Assembly (NCBI GenBank): GCA_020912385.1
Contig: CP087209.1
Location: forward strand, 806,001-870,000
DNA length: 64,000 bases
Reading direction: 5' to 3'
Source of the DNA: Neofusicoccum parvum
Lineage: Eukaryota; Ascomycota; Dothideomycetes; Botryosphaeriales; Botryosphaeriaceae
How positions within the stretch are numbered: position 1 is the first letter of the stretch; the number at the start of each line of letters is the position of its first letter. Positions 53,829 to 64,000 of this stretch are shown here, piece by piece. Position numbers and translations under genes: made by a program. The notes under the pieces were generated by a model, which did not search any database, was not told the DNA's origin, and was given only the letters and a program-made list of their open reading frames with translations.

Positions 53829-55529
53829 CTAATCTACACGCCCCCCATCCTTATTCTCCACATTTTCTTCACCTTCATCTTCGGGTTCTTCCCACGGCAA
53901 CGACTCCTGCTCATTGCCCAGCCCCAACACTATAACCCTATCCGCAAACGGATTGATATCCGGATTCATCAGTTCCCCAATGGTCGAGTAGCACACCGCC
54001 GCCGGATCACTGCTCGAGTTCAAACTCCCGTTCCAGTACTCATTCCCAACATACGAATTCCCATCCCACGCCCAGCTCACCACCAACAGCTTCCCCTTCT
54101 CCCGCTTCCTGCACGGATCCGCCTGGGTGAACTTGACATCGATCACATTCTTCGCCGCGGCGGCCTCGACCGCCTGCTTCGTCTTGTCCGGCACGCCGCT
54201 GATCCAGCCGAACTCGACGGTAGCAATGTACTGCAAGTTCAGTGCGTCCAAGCTCTCCGCGAACGCCTCGATGAACCAGGTGTTCTGCGCCTTGTACTTG
54301 CGCCACACGCCGAGCCCGAGGCCCACAACATGCACGATTGCGTCCTTCCCGGCGGCCCTGGCGCGCGCCTCGGCCTCGAGCAGCAGGACGTCGAACGAGA
54401 CGCGCAGGCGGGCCTTGTACATGGCGACGTCGAAGGCGCCGTCGAGGGCGTAGGGGTCGGGGCGGGCGTCGAGGTCGACGCCGGGCAGCAGCCACTGCTG
54501 CACCAGGCGGCGCACGCCCGGGTCCATGCGGCCGCCGACGACGGCGTCGCCGCGCGCGGGCGGCGCGCAGATGACGGCCGAGTCGTGCTGGCCGTCGCGG
54601 TCGAAGCGCGGGCCCGCCAGCCCGACCATGACGCCGCGCGCCTGGTGGGCCACGCCGCCGCGCGCCGGCCTCCCGCAGTTGTTGCGGCTGCCCGAGTTGA
54701 TGAAGTGCGTGGGCGCCGAGGCGCCCAGCAGCGACGACAGCATGATCTCGTCGTAGGACAGGTACTCGGCCAGCGTGAGGTGCTTGTTCAGGTGCTGCGC
54801 TTCCGTGCCCACGCGGTCCCACTCCGCGTAGGCGGCGCCGATGTACTTGCCGTTGCGGAGGCGGGTGAAGTCGTTGCTCTGCAGGAAGCAGAGCGGCCGC
54901 TTCTCGATCATGCGTGTTGCCAGCGAAAGCCAGTTCATGTCCGCGTAGAGGGGTCGTTCGTAGCTCGACCCGTATATGCGCTTGTACTTGAGGAAGGTGT
55001 CGAGCAGCGCGGGCATGCGCTGGTGCAAGATCACCCGCGTCGACAGCGCATCTTGCTCGATCTGCTTGGCGGGGAACTTCTCGATGCGGTTTGTGTCCAC
55101 GTAAAACGTTCCTTTGAACTTGGAAGGCGTGAGGAAGTCCAGAGGCGCCGGCAGCTCGCCCGCTAATGGCGGGCGAGGCGGAAGCTCGATTGTATCGGGG
55201 TTTGGATGGAGGTCGGGGACGGCAGGGTTCAGAGTCTGCCCTTGGGCTTGCAGTCGATGTCGCAGCCCCTCTGAAGATCCTTCGAACAGATTGGTTGTTT
55301 GAACTTCTGGCGAGGCAGACGAGCGCCCCCTGCTCTGCGTCGGAAACATATTGGCTGCACACCGTCTCGTATGACGCTGGAGTTTGCAAGAATCCGACGA
55401 TGAAGCTGCGAGGTAAATTTTCTGTGAAAGACTATTGTTTGAGCAGGCGCGTGATATACACCGGCTTCGTAAAAGCGCCATTCTTTCTTTGTGCAAGACG
55501 GAACCGGGGGTCGACGACTGCCCACTCAC
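53829..55529 (-). CDS. DUF4804-like protein (macrodomain-like fold suspected)
   Basis: The open frame is 566 codons. The most likely start is downstream of 55529, either MALLRSRC or MFPTQSRGR, because the first 60 residues are not protein-like and GTGAGT next to the frame start looks like a splice donor. The core, from about residue 130, has YVDTNRIEKFPAKQ, PLYADMNWLSLATRM, YLSYDEIMLSSLLGASAPTH, FINSGSRNNCGRP, GVMVGLAGPRFDRDGQHDSA, MYKARLRVSFDVLLLEAEAR, VHVVGLGLGVWRKYKAQ, LLVVSWAWDGNSYVGNEYW and DPAAVCYSTIGELMNPDINP. I associate this order of blocks with DUF4804, a family found in fungi and in the Legionella effector MavL, described as an ADP-ribose-processing macrodomain-type protein. The activity is inferred from family memory. 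The C-terminal 30 residues are acidic. Confidence 0.7.
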   Translation of the reverse strand: MSGQSSTPGSVLHKERMALLRSRCISRACSNNSLSQKIYLAASSSDSCKLQRHTRRCAANMFPTQSRGRSSASPEVQTTNLFEGSSEGLRHRLQAQGQTLNPAVPDLHPNPDTIELPPRPPLAGELPAPLDFLTPSKFKGTFYVDTNRIEKFPAKQIEQDALSTRVILHQRMPALLDTFLKYKRIYGSSYERPLYADMNWLSLATRMIEKRPLCFLQSNDFTRLRNGKYIGAAYAEWDRVGTEAQHLNKHLTLAEYLSYDEIMLSSLLGASAPTHFINSGSRNNCGRPARGGVAHQARGVMVGLAGPRFDRDGQHDSAVICAPPARGDAVVGGRMDPGVRRLVQQWLLPGVDLDARPDPYALDGAFDVAMYKARLRVSFDVLLLEAEARARAAGKDAIVHVVGLGLGVWRKYKAQNTWFIEAFAESLDALNLQYIATVEFGWISGVPDKTKQAVEAAAAKNVIDVKFTQADPCRKREKGKLLVVSWAWDGNSYVGNEYWNGSLNSSSDPAAVCYSTIGELMNPDINPFADRVIVLGLGNEQESLPWEEPEDEGEENVENKDGGRVD

Positions 55530-56313
55530 CTGGTCTTTGAATCAGAATTTCCTGAGAACAACAGAGTGGCTGAGACCAAGGGATCAATCAGGCTTGGGGA
55601 ATGGTGCAGCTTTTGAGAAGGCGTGAATCGGGGCAGCCTTGCGTGCAGCCTTGCGTGCAGCCTTGCGTGGTTGCCTGGAGGGGTGACTCAGCCACACCAG
55701 CTTGACCGCTTCGCAGGAGCACTTCGCTGAGCCATTGATGCACTCAGCCACTTTCCCATCGGACAGCATGACTGCCAAGATGGCCAGTGCCGCGCGAATC
55801 TTGAATGCGGAAATGAACGAGACTCTTCAGACAAAGAAAATGGGCTGCCGGGTGAGATGAACAGAGGGTGGGACTCGTGCGCATCTCGAACATTTAGCTG
55901 ACAAAGTGTTCGGAAAGGGTTATACTGTATGAGGCTTAGGGTCATAGAGAGAGCGAGAGAGAGAGAAAGTGAATGCAACACCAAGAGGAGGTATCCTGCG
56001 ATGATGACGTCATATGCCATGCGGAACGCAGACCTCCTTCTAAGCCCACCAGCAACTCTCCATGCGTTGAAAGGCCAATTGGTAAGTAGAGAGCCATGCT
56101 GCAAACCGTCACTCAAGGCTGAGAACCTCGGGGCAGCCACATTCACATGAGGTTACATCTGGTGGACTTCCCATCTTGGCAACCCCGCCTCGCCTGCATC
56201 TGCATCTGCACGTCAACAACACAGCTGCTTATCAGTAACTCCAACGGACCCAAATGAAAAATCTCCACCGCGAGTCTCTTCCCTCCCATCTAACCCTCCA
56301 GTTTTCGTGAACG
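55530..56313. other. Divergent intergenic region
   Basis: About 780 bp between the DUF4804-like gene and the transporter. It includes a 12-nt tandem repeat, a GA-rich run near 55948-55970 and the CAA-rich leader before the ATG at 56314. Confidence 0.45.
55633..55668 (+). repeat. 12-nt tandem repeat, three copies
   Basis: Three perfect direct copies of GCAGCCTTGCGT, about 100 bp beyond the start side of the DUF4804-like frame. Confidence 0.9.
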
Positions 56314-57975
56314 ATGCCCTCCCCAAAGAACAGCATCACCATCCAGGTCGAAGGAGCAGCAGGCGGGCGTTCCGACTCCCCCCACGCCCTCCACCCACCG
56401 TCCGCTCAACCCCCCAGCCCGTGGAGCCGGCGCCGCTACCCAGGCGCCCTCCTCTTCAACCTCCTCGCCTTCGTGCTGCCGGCCCTCTACGCCACGCTGT
56501 CCAAGCTCTGGGTGGCCTCCATCTCGCCCGCCCTGGTCGCCACCACCGACGCCTACACCTACATCACCGTGGTCGCCGAAGTCCTCAACGAAGGCCTCCC
56601 GCGCGCGGCCTGGCTCGTCATCGGCAACCGCGCCACCCTCCCCCTCTCCACCCGCCTCACCCTCTCGCACACCCTCATCCTCACACAGTCCCTCCTGGGC
56701 GCCGCCGTCTCGCTCGCCATCCTCTGCGCCGCGCCCGCCTTCGCCGCCGCCTTCGTGCCGCCGGCCGCGCGCGCCGCGTCCGCGACCTACGTCCGCGTGG
56801 GCGCCTTCGCCGCGCTGGCCTCGGCCGTCGAGGCCGCCGTCGCCAGCTCGACGCGCGCCCTCGACCGCCCGGACGTGCCGCTGGTCGTCAGCTCCGTCAA
56901 GTTCGCCGTCAACATCGCGCTCGACCTGCTGCTCGTGTCGCGCTTCCACGTTGGCGGCGCCGCGCCCACCGTCAACACCCAGGCCGCCGTGCGGCTGGCG
57001 TGCGACCTCGGCGGCGCCGCCGCTGGCCTGGCGTACTTCGTCGTGAGCAGCCGGCGTGCCTGGAAGAGGGAGGCGGCGGCGGAGGGGCTGGAGGAAGAGG
57101 AGAGGATGAGGCCCCGGCTGTCGGTCTCCGCGCTCAGGATGCTGCTGCCGGCCGGGTCGTTGACGTTCGCCGAGTCGGCGGTCAGGAATGCGCTGTACCT
57201 GTGGCTGGTGAGCGGGATCGTGGCCATGGGCACCGACTACGCGACCGCGTGGGGCGTCTTCACGACCATTCGGTGGGGCTTGGTCATGGTGCCCGTGCAG
57301 GCGCTGGAGGCCACGTCGTTGGCGTTCGTGGGCCATGCGTGGGGCGCGTGGAGAGCCGGGGTCGGCGAGGTTGTGCGGAGGCCAAGGGCGTCGCGGCGGG
57401 ATTTGCTTGGTACGTTGGAGGAAACTCTCTGCGAGCGTTGTGGGATGTTGACTTGGAATCAGGTATGATGCACCCAGTGTTGCTATCCTGTCTGATAGCT
57501 CTCGTGTTTGAGGTGCCACTGTGCATCTTCCTCGCGCGATGGGGAGCTCGCCGTTTTGCATACTATCTCTCTGGTTCGGAGACGGTGTCACGCATCACTG
57601 AGAAGATGTGGAGAGTATGTTCAGATGTCTTCATTCTTCTGCCATTGACTGCGTTAACAAATGAAACACTAGACAATCGACTGGACATACATTTTCTACG
57701 CTCTCAGCACCCAGATGGCTACCATACTACTGGCAACACGCCCATTGTGGTATCTCTACCAATCCTTGGTGTCGAACATCTTCTGGGTGCTTCCATGGGC
57801 CGTTGTGGTTAGTAAGGCTGGAATTACGCCCAAAGACGCTTGGACCTACCATTCCATCGTCTTTGGTGGCTCCCTCGTTTTCAGCTTCTTCGACGTGTTA
57901 CTGTTCGTGTGCGGCTGGGCTTGGAGGTTGAAGAAGGGGAAGATGAGGCTGCCGTCGGTACAGCGCCAGATATGA
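56314..57975 (+). CDS. Multispanning membrane transporter, MATE-like
   Basis: The exons are 56314-57409, 57463-57614 and 57673-57975, giving 516 residues. Intron 1 is 53 nt (branch GTTGAC, acceptor ATCAG) and intron 2 is 58 nt; both restore frame into hydrophobic sequence. After a hydrophilic N-terminus of about 45 residues come 10-12 hydrophobic helices. These include [79 protein letters not shown] and, in exons 2 and 3, [19 protein letters not shown] and [20 protein letters not shown]. The [17 protein letters not shown] segment and the overall layout resemble the fungal MATE-type group (polyspecific drug or metabolite export). The family is assigned with moderate certainty and no substrate can be named. 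Exon 1 is very GC-rich at third positions. Confidence 0.8.
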
Positions 57976-60900
57976 ACTCCAGGATTCGATAGATCTGGCT
58001 CCAGGATACGGAAGAAGATGTTACATGATTCTCACCAGTGAGTTTGACGAGCTCACCTCCCTAAATCAATTGTGGCCCACGTCGGCGAGTCTAAAGAATG
58101 CCATGGTTTCTCGAACTATCAGCAATATTCCGGCGCAGACATCAGCGTGCGCAAAGCAAAGGGAGCAGCGACTGCCAGCTATAGATCACCAGACCTCGAT
58201 CAGCAGGAGGTGCCTGTAGATCGCGCGAGCGCAGAAGCCCACCGCACCTACCTTCTTCACCCCAGCAACCGCGATGGAACGTCATTCTTAGCAGCTCGCA
58301 ATTGACGCGTCCGGCTCTCCCTCGGCCGACCGCAGCCGTCATCCCCAAGGCCGCGGCTCTCCGAGCTCCAAAGGATGGCCGGTGCGTGGACACTCCCCAA
58401 AGCGCCAGCGCCAGAGCCTCCGTAGCCGAGATGACGCGGTGCCTGTGCTGTGGCCCCTTCCCCTCACTCCTCGAAAAACCTTCTTGCTCATGCGCAGGTC
58501 GTGTGATCAAGGTCGAACGCACGCGCGCGCGACTCGGAAATTGTTGAGGAGAGATGGGCATTCATGCTCCACAGCGAGAGCCCAACCGGAGAGAGAAAGG
58601 GTCCCGCCTGGCAAAATTTCTCGCGGTGCGCTGTCCGTAGGCAGAAGTGCTGAGAAGGAGCGTGAACCCGACGCAAATAGGAACCACGTGGAAACGGTGT
58701 GTGCGTGTGGGTTTGGCACGGTCTGGATGCTGGCGATACGGGGCCAGCTCTTCGCCGCATTGCCGGGCCGGACCTGCCTTGCTGGTTTTGCTGATCGTGT
58801 GATCATGCTCCCTTCGGCCTGGGTCGGCGGATCCTTCCATACGTGGCCCAGTGGTTGCTTTTCGACAAAATCCACTTGGGATAGGCAAGACACAAGAAAA
58901 AAGAACAAGCTTACTTGCTGGTGATGTGTCACGGAATGCGAATCCATGGCCAGCCAGGGAATGGTGCGGTGAGTCACGAATGCTGCCAGGCTGAGACAGG
59001 CTCCGGATCTCCAAGGAGTTCTTTGACAGCGATGCAAGACCGGAGTTAGCTGCGAACGATATCTCCTTTTGGAACGACGTTTGCGAGTTGGCGATAGTCA
59101 TTTGGTGTTGAGTTGACGAGATGGATCCAGTGTGCTGGGCCCAGATAACGACGCGTCAGAGCTCCCACGCTGCGGGTTCGTCACAAATGGGCGGATCGCC
59201 GGCAGGAAGAGTCACGGTATCGGTTTCGGAGGCAGGTCTGGACCGTGTTGGCATTGGTGAGTGCTCGCTGCGGCATAGGGACGACGGGGCCGACGGAGAA
59301 AAGCGCGGAAATGGATGGAACACTGCCCAACGAGACACTGGAGGCAAAAACGAGCGCGCCATGCGCCATCAGCGGGCTGAAAAGGGACGGAAAGTGGTGT
59401 TGCAGGCCTCCTGGAGTTCCTGGACGTGTTTTCCAGCCAGAAACTGCACGAACGGGACGACGTTGGCGTGAGAATCAGCTTCGGCGAGCCGAATCCCCCA
59501 TGGAAGCTTCGAAATCCGGGGCAGATTAGCCGGAGGGCGGCAAGGCTTCCCGGTGGAGCTATGATCTCCTGCGACGCGTTCTAGCCCGCCCGGCCGTCCC
59601 AAAGCGGAAGCTCACGATAGCCGACTGCGGAGTAAACCAAATAATGTGGAGATGACAGCGGCGCCCCGCGGTGCATGCAAGCTACTGGGAGCTGTGACCA
59701 GCCCGCCCTATGGCACGATGGGAGCTATGTCCAGGTCAGCTCGCTGGAAATTTCGAGACGTCAACAAAAGCTCGACGATGCTCTGCTCAGGCTCAGACGA
59801 CCGAGCAGCTGACAATGACCAGGTGACCACGGTGACGACTGCGCGGTGGAAGCGAGGCGGACTAGACACGGAGCTCGTAATCTGGGGAGGAGTCTGGAGG
59901 TGGCAGACGCGGAGGCCTTGTTTTCGTATCGCACGAGCGTCAGGCAGCTGAGACGGCAGGTCTCGCCGGCAAGGCATCCTGCTCGCGTCGCCTGCCTCGT
60001 TGGAAAGGTGCGGTGAGGCGGCTCGCACATGTTGCCGGCAGAGGCAGGCGAAACGGCAGCTCTCAACACCAGAGGGCCTTGGTTTGGAGCTCAACACGCA
60101 GGTCAATCACGTCAGCAGCGCCCTGAAGGGCCCTGGATCAGGGACCGAGGAGAGGCGGGATGAGCTGCAGCTGCAGCCTGGACAGTGGAGCGACAACGGC
60201 GGTCAGGAGGGTGGCCAACGTGCATGGCTGGCGGCGGCGCGAGGCGTGTGGAGGGCGCTGATTCGGCGTCTGGCGCGAGCGACACGCGAGCGGCGACCGA
60301 TCCCCGCCGGATATATTTTAATTCTGGGTCCCGCCCAGGCGGAAGGAATTCCTTCTGGAATCTTGGCCTGCAGATCGCTCATGCACGCGAGATCCATGCC
60401 TGGCTGCGCGGGCTGCTGCAAGCTCTGCAGCTCGTCTGTCGGCAATCCCTTCGCGACAAGCCGGTTTCGGTGCCAGGCAGGCCGCTGCTGACGAATGGCT
60501 CGCGGCGCGCGTGGCTCTGCAGCCTCGCGGTTTCCCCGAGCCTCCGGCCGACGCCGCGAGGGATGGCCACGGTCGGCGTGGTCGGCGTGGACTGCGGCGA
60601 CGGGCGGCCTGGGCAGCGGCTTGGAGCGCGACGCTGCCAGCCGGCGGGCGCGGCGCAGAGCGTTGCTGGCGCCGGCGGCGTCGTCGGGATGTGCGCAGCG
60701 ATGGATCTCCGGCGGGCGAAAAGCGGAGAGAGTGGAGCGCGACTCCACCGCGGTGCATCTGCCTTGGAAGCTTTTTTCGCGGCTGGCGGGGCGGCTGCTC
60801 ACTGCCGTGTCGGGCCACGGGCTCACGATGCAGCGCGCGGAGTTTGGCGCTTGCGCGGACGGCTGGCTTGACGTGGGAGGGCAGCCGCGGATCGTGTCGC

Positions 60901-61355
60901 GACCAGGATGGCGTACCGCGCGGCGTGGGCGAGCGAGGGCAGGTCTGGCGCCGCTTAGGCCGTGTGCCCTGCGTCTGATCGCACGCCACACGCTAATTTC
61001 CCACGCCGGCCAGCGACGGCGCAGCCGCTGATGACCTGGAGCATGGACGCCGACCAGGGGCTCCCGAAGCTCCATGCTCGCTCGCTCTCCACAGAAAATC
61101 TCTGTCCGGCCAATTCTGGGCCTGCCGAGGGCTGCCACCCTCCAGCAGCCACCTGCTAGCGAGATCAAGTCTCCGGCTGATTCCTAATTAGTTGCGAGCT
61201 ATGGCCGCCCTTATCGCCGCCAGCTCCGTATATATTTGGAGTCCATGAGGCCTCCTCCCTCTTCTCCATCCGCACCTCCACACGTCCACTCTCCGTCCAG
61301 CTCATCTTCCGTCTCTGAGCCAATTTCTCTCTCCAAACAATCTCTCCACGTCACA
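57976..61355. other. Gene-free interval
   Basis: There is no supportable gene in 3.4 kb. The section 60.0-61.1 kb is GC-rich and keeps frames of 150-320 codons open on both strands, all with Arg/Ala-rich non-protein-like translations. The right end holds the TATA box and leader of the gene at 61356. Confidence 0.45.
61228..61238 (+). promoter_or_regulatory. TATA box of the 61356 gene
   Basis: GTATATATTTG lies about 120 bp before the ATG. The C/T-rich leader ends CGTCACAATG, a good fungal start context. This fits a strongly or inducibly expressed small gene. Confidence 0.55.
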
Positions 61356-61646
61356 ATGTCTAAGAGCTTCGACAACGCCGCCTTCGAGGCCGAGAAGGCC
61401 GCCATCACCTCCTACGAGGAGAACTGGGACTCTTGGGACGGCCCCGTCTGGGACTGGCGCTCCACCAACAAGCCCGAGGTTGCTGCCAACAAGTCTCTCG
61501 AGGCTCTGAAGCGCCCCACCCTCCTCCGCAACAACTCGTCCTGCACCTCCATCAACACCGTCTCTTCTGAGACCTCCGAGTGGCACGCCTCCGCCACCCC
61601 CGCCTGCACCAGGTGCGGCCACGGCAACGCCTCTGTCCACGTTTAA
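61356..61646 (+). CDS. Small CTRCGHG-tail protein, paralogue 1
   Basis: This is an intronless gene for 96 residues, MSKSFDNAAF to GHGNASVHV. Blocks in order: EAEKAAITSYEENWDSWDGP near 11-32, VWDWRSTNKPEVAANKSLE, KRPTLLRNNSSCTSINTVSS and the C-terminal CTRCGHGNASVHV. The Cys-x-x-Cys-Gly-His tail could bind a metal but is too short for a standard zinc finger. No signal peptide or transmembrane helix. The second copy on the opposite strand at 62816-63235 shares every block, so the start and frame are well supported. I do not recognise the family. Codon use is strongly biased to C-ending codons, which suggests high expression. Confidence 0.8.
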   Translation: MSKSFDNAAFEAEKAAITSYEENWDSWDGPVWDWRSTNKPEVAANKSLEALKRPTLLRNNSSCTSINTVSSETSEWHASATPACTRCGHGNASVHV

Positions 61647-62815
61647 GTCAATCAACAACGTGTCATGGAGTTCAATTAAAATCGATACCTTTACACAACC
61701 AAGGGCTATCGCGGCTACCGGAATGGGAAAACGGGCGGATACGGTGTCTGGCGTTGAAATACACCCGGACAGGGAGATTTAATATCGAGCGAGCACGCAT
61801 CGTTTCAGATTCATCTTTCCATGAGAGTTCCTGCATTTAGACAGATCTCGAGCTTCTGGATTAGAGATGGCTACGGCCTAACGGGTTTGGAGTTTCTGCA
61901 TTGGGTCTTAAGCGAATCATCATCACATCAAATATCAACTCATCGACAGTCGTTTGACTGATCTTTTACTGCACCACCATTATTCCGTATGCAACTGGTG
62001 ACACATGCATTGAGATCTTGTCCGAGCAGGACAACGAATAGATACACGCGCGCTGCCAACCTCGCCGCCTTGCCTGCTTTCACTTTGCTTATTCTGACAG
62101 ACACCCGCGATAGCAATGCGGGGTAAATTTACAGATCGAACGCCTCGGATCTCTGGGGTCGTGTATATTGCTGCGCTAGTATGGCACCAGATCTGGCTCG
62201 ATCTCACATCTCCGTTCACGCCACTCCAGTCACCCGACGGCAAGTGAGATCTCCATTCGCCACCGCCGACGAGATCGAGTTCATTGGCTAGAATTCCAGC
62301 TCTGAATTACTTGTTTCGGCAGTCGACTAGTTCAGAGCTACATTCAGCCCCAGCATATTCGTCTGTCTGGTAATCCTCATGTTGCCGGATGCAACCCTTG
62401 TCGATATGGCAATTGCTCATCTGCTCCGAAATGTCCGAAGCGCTGCGTTGATGTCCTTGATGTGCTCTTCATTCACATGTCATATGATGCTTTGATTGAA
62501 TTTGAAAGGTTGAAATTGATTCGGAATTTTTCCCTTTCGCCATGTCCGGAAGCTGAGATCTTTCTACCAATCCCAAGGTCGATCCATCCCTGAGTTCTTG
62601 TTCTACTGTGCCATCGCATCCGTCAATGACAGTTCATTAAACCCAAGTGCCGTTCTTATCCAACTCGATCCTTAAGACCAAGGGATCACCAAAAACGCCT
62701 TTGACTCCAAGAGCCAGTCCCAGAAAAATCATCCCCAAAAACAAAACTCCGTAGGTTTGCAAAGAGACTTCGATCTCAGTCTACGCTTCGCTCTCCACGC
62801 TCTCCTCAACACCGT
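61647..62815. other. Convergent interval between the CTRCGHG paralogues
   Basis: 1.17 kb of ordinary, slightly AT-rich sequence between two stops. It should hold both 3' UTRs. No third copy or other gene is seen. Confidence 0.45.
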
Positions 62816-63235
62816 TTAGAGGTGGCTGGTGGCGCCTCCGTGGCCGCATCTCGTGCACAGGTGGGTGGACGAGTTGGTCCAGAGGCTGGCGCCGCTGGCG
62901 GCCGAGGCGACCGAGTTGGTGCTGGAGCTGCGGCTCAGCTCCGGGCGAGGCGGTGCCAGGTTGGCGGTGTTGCTTTCCTTCTTCTGTTGCGACGCGGGCT
63001 TGTTGGTTTCCCGCCAGGGCCAGATGGGGCCGTCCCAGCGGTCCTACGCCCACGAACGTTAGCGGACTGCTTGTGGCATGTTGCGCGCTGGTTCGATGCT
63101 TACCCAACCGTCCTCGTAGGAGGTGATGGCGGCCTTCTCGGCTTCCCAGGCGGCGCGGGCGTTCAGGGCGTCCATTTCAAAGCGCTGGGCGCGGCAGTGG
63201 CCTTCGGCAGTGCAGCAGTGTGGTGTGCTGGTCAT
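62816..63235 (-). CDS. Small CTRCGHG-tail protein, paralogue 2
   Basis: Exon 1 is 63104-63235 and exon 2 is 62816-63043, giving 119 residues. The 60-nt intron (GTAAGC...GGCGTAG, with CGCTAACG near its end) joins TSYEDGW to DRWDGPIWPWRETNKP. Exon 1 starts MTSTPHCCTAEGHCRAQ, a Cys/His-rich extension absent from paralogue 1, and then carries AAWEAEKAAITSYEDGW. Exon 2 continues with a Lys/Asn linker, a Ser-rich block with SSSTNSVAS, and ends LCTRCGHGGATSHL. The splice falls inside the most conserved block, so the pairing with paralogue 1 confirms it. An upstream in-frame ATG at 63283 is less likely. Function unknown. Confidence 0.8.
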
Positions 63236-64000
63236 TGCGGTGGTTGTGTGGTTGTTGGAGGTTTGGAGGTCGGTAGCTCGCAAGCTTGGTCGGTGTGATT
63301 GGTGTGCTGGTGTGTTTGGTCGAGGCGATCAAATGTGCTTTTGAATTGTCTTTGGTGAAGATGGAGGGAAAGGAGGTTGGCGTCACCGACGCGCGCGTCC
63401 TTAAATACTGGCTTCATCTTTGCATGGCCTCAGCGTGGGCAAAACGCGTGCGGGTCATCTGCGCGCGTTGTGTTGTCGCTGGCGGCGCCCGACAACACCC
63501 GCGGCGGGTGAGCTGAGCATCATGGGCGCCGGCGAGGTTGGCTGAGGATCACCCAACCCGGCGCTCTCGCGATTCGAGAACGCCCCCCTGTCAGCGCCAG
63601 CCCGCGGCGCCTGCGCCACCATCCCGGCTGCCGGGAGCCCACTTCACGATCTTCGACCGGCCCAGCTGAGCGACGCCGCCAGCGCTGCTCAACCGCCCTC
63701 AACACCACGCCCGCCAGCCATCCAACCCGCCTGGTTTTGCGACCTACAGACGCACCGCGCCCGCCGCTCCACGCTCCAAGCGGTTGCAGCGCAATTCGCC
63801 CACCTTTGAGCCCGCTTGCGATTTTCCCTCGCCCGCGTCTTCTTCACCGGCACTCGTCAGCGTCAGGGCACCGTCGCGCGCTCGTCTCCATGCAAGCCCA
63901 CTGGCACCCGCGCTATCAGCAGCCCAGCCCGCCCGCCCGCCCGCCACCCCTGCCATTCCTCTGGCCAGCGAGGCAAGTTTCCCTATCGCCTGCCTGCCTG
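63236..64000. other. Right-edge interval, no gene
   Basis: The promoter of paralogue 2 and about 500 bp of C-rich sequence up to the window edge. The last stretch, pyrimidine-rich, may be the leader of a gene beyond the window. Confidence 0.4.
63399..63410 (-). promoter_or_regulatory. TATA-like box of CTRCGHG paralogue 2
   Basis: CAGTATTTAAGG on the minus strand lies about 165 bp before the ATG at 63235. Confidence 0.45.

Noticed and set aside
54040..55389. 449-codon minus-strand frame overlapping the DUF4804-like gene
   Set aside because: Arg/Ala-rich shadow in the +1 frame of the real gene.
56290..57591. 433-codon minus-strand and long plus-frame shadows over the transporter
   Set aside because: Gly/Arg/Glu-rich antisense translation of GC-rich transmembrane codons.
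60203..61168. 321-codon minus-strand frame
   Set aside because: Composition artefact in a GC-rich spacer; several frames are equally open.

Overview
The window is nuclear DNA from a filamentous ascomycete (Pezizomycotina). The evidence is short GT-AG introns (about 45-200 nt) with CTRAC-type branch points 8-30 nt before the acceptor, the gene set (fungal MRP4, YMC-type carrier, Nup37, BimE/APC1, a multi-exon P450), and two proteins whose style I know only from this group. A class such as Dothideomycetes cannot be fixed from sequence reading alone.

Left part (1-30 kb): a clipped minus-strand gene, mitochondrial ribosomal protein uS2m (496-1755, with an apparent 1-nt frameshift), a YMC1-type mitochondrial carrier with a 12-nt microexon (2452-3834), a conserved ascomycete protein of unknown function (9912-11335), a secreted Ser/Thr/Pro/Tyr-rich protein with TPSY repeats (14556-16848), a 137-residue protein of a small fungal family (20599-21100) and translation factor eIF2A (26659-29048). 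These genes are separated by unusually long gene-free intervals of 3-6 kb, several very GC-rich, whose long open frames look spurious.

Middle housekeeping block (30-39 kb): nucleoporin Nup37 and the anaphase-promoting complex scaffold APC1 are divergently transcribed from a 210-bp intergenic region.

Accessory block (39-58 kb): four same-strand paralogues of a small single-pass membrane protein (A 39384-39941, B 42701-43105, C 44241-44714, D 45711-46102) share a gap-free WSxEA-transmembrane block and a phase-1 intron at one position; three (B, C, D) also share a C-terminal SPY..S..E...W motif. I do not recognise this family; it is the best candidate here for an undescribed system. Around it lie a protein of an uncharacterised fungal family with an internal TAA (41136-42413), a 28-bp-arm hairpin (46532-46605), a cytochrome P450 (47139-49007), an F-box-like protein (49843-51888), an orphan exon (52505-52831), a DUF4804-like protein (53829-55529) and a MATE-like multispanning transporter (56314-57975).

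Right end (58-64 kb): after 3.4 kb without a gene comes a convergent pair of small paralogues (61356-61646 plus, 62816-63235 minus) sharing an EAEKAAITSYE core, a WDGP.W.WR.TNKP motif and a CTRCGHG tail. I do not recognise this family either. No tRNA, rRNA, transposase or CRISPR was seen. Exon coordinates were worked out by hand from frame, splice signals and paralogue alignment, without transcript data.
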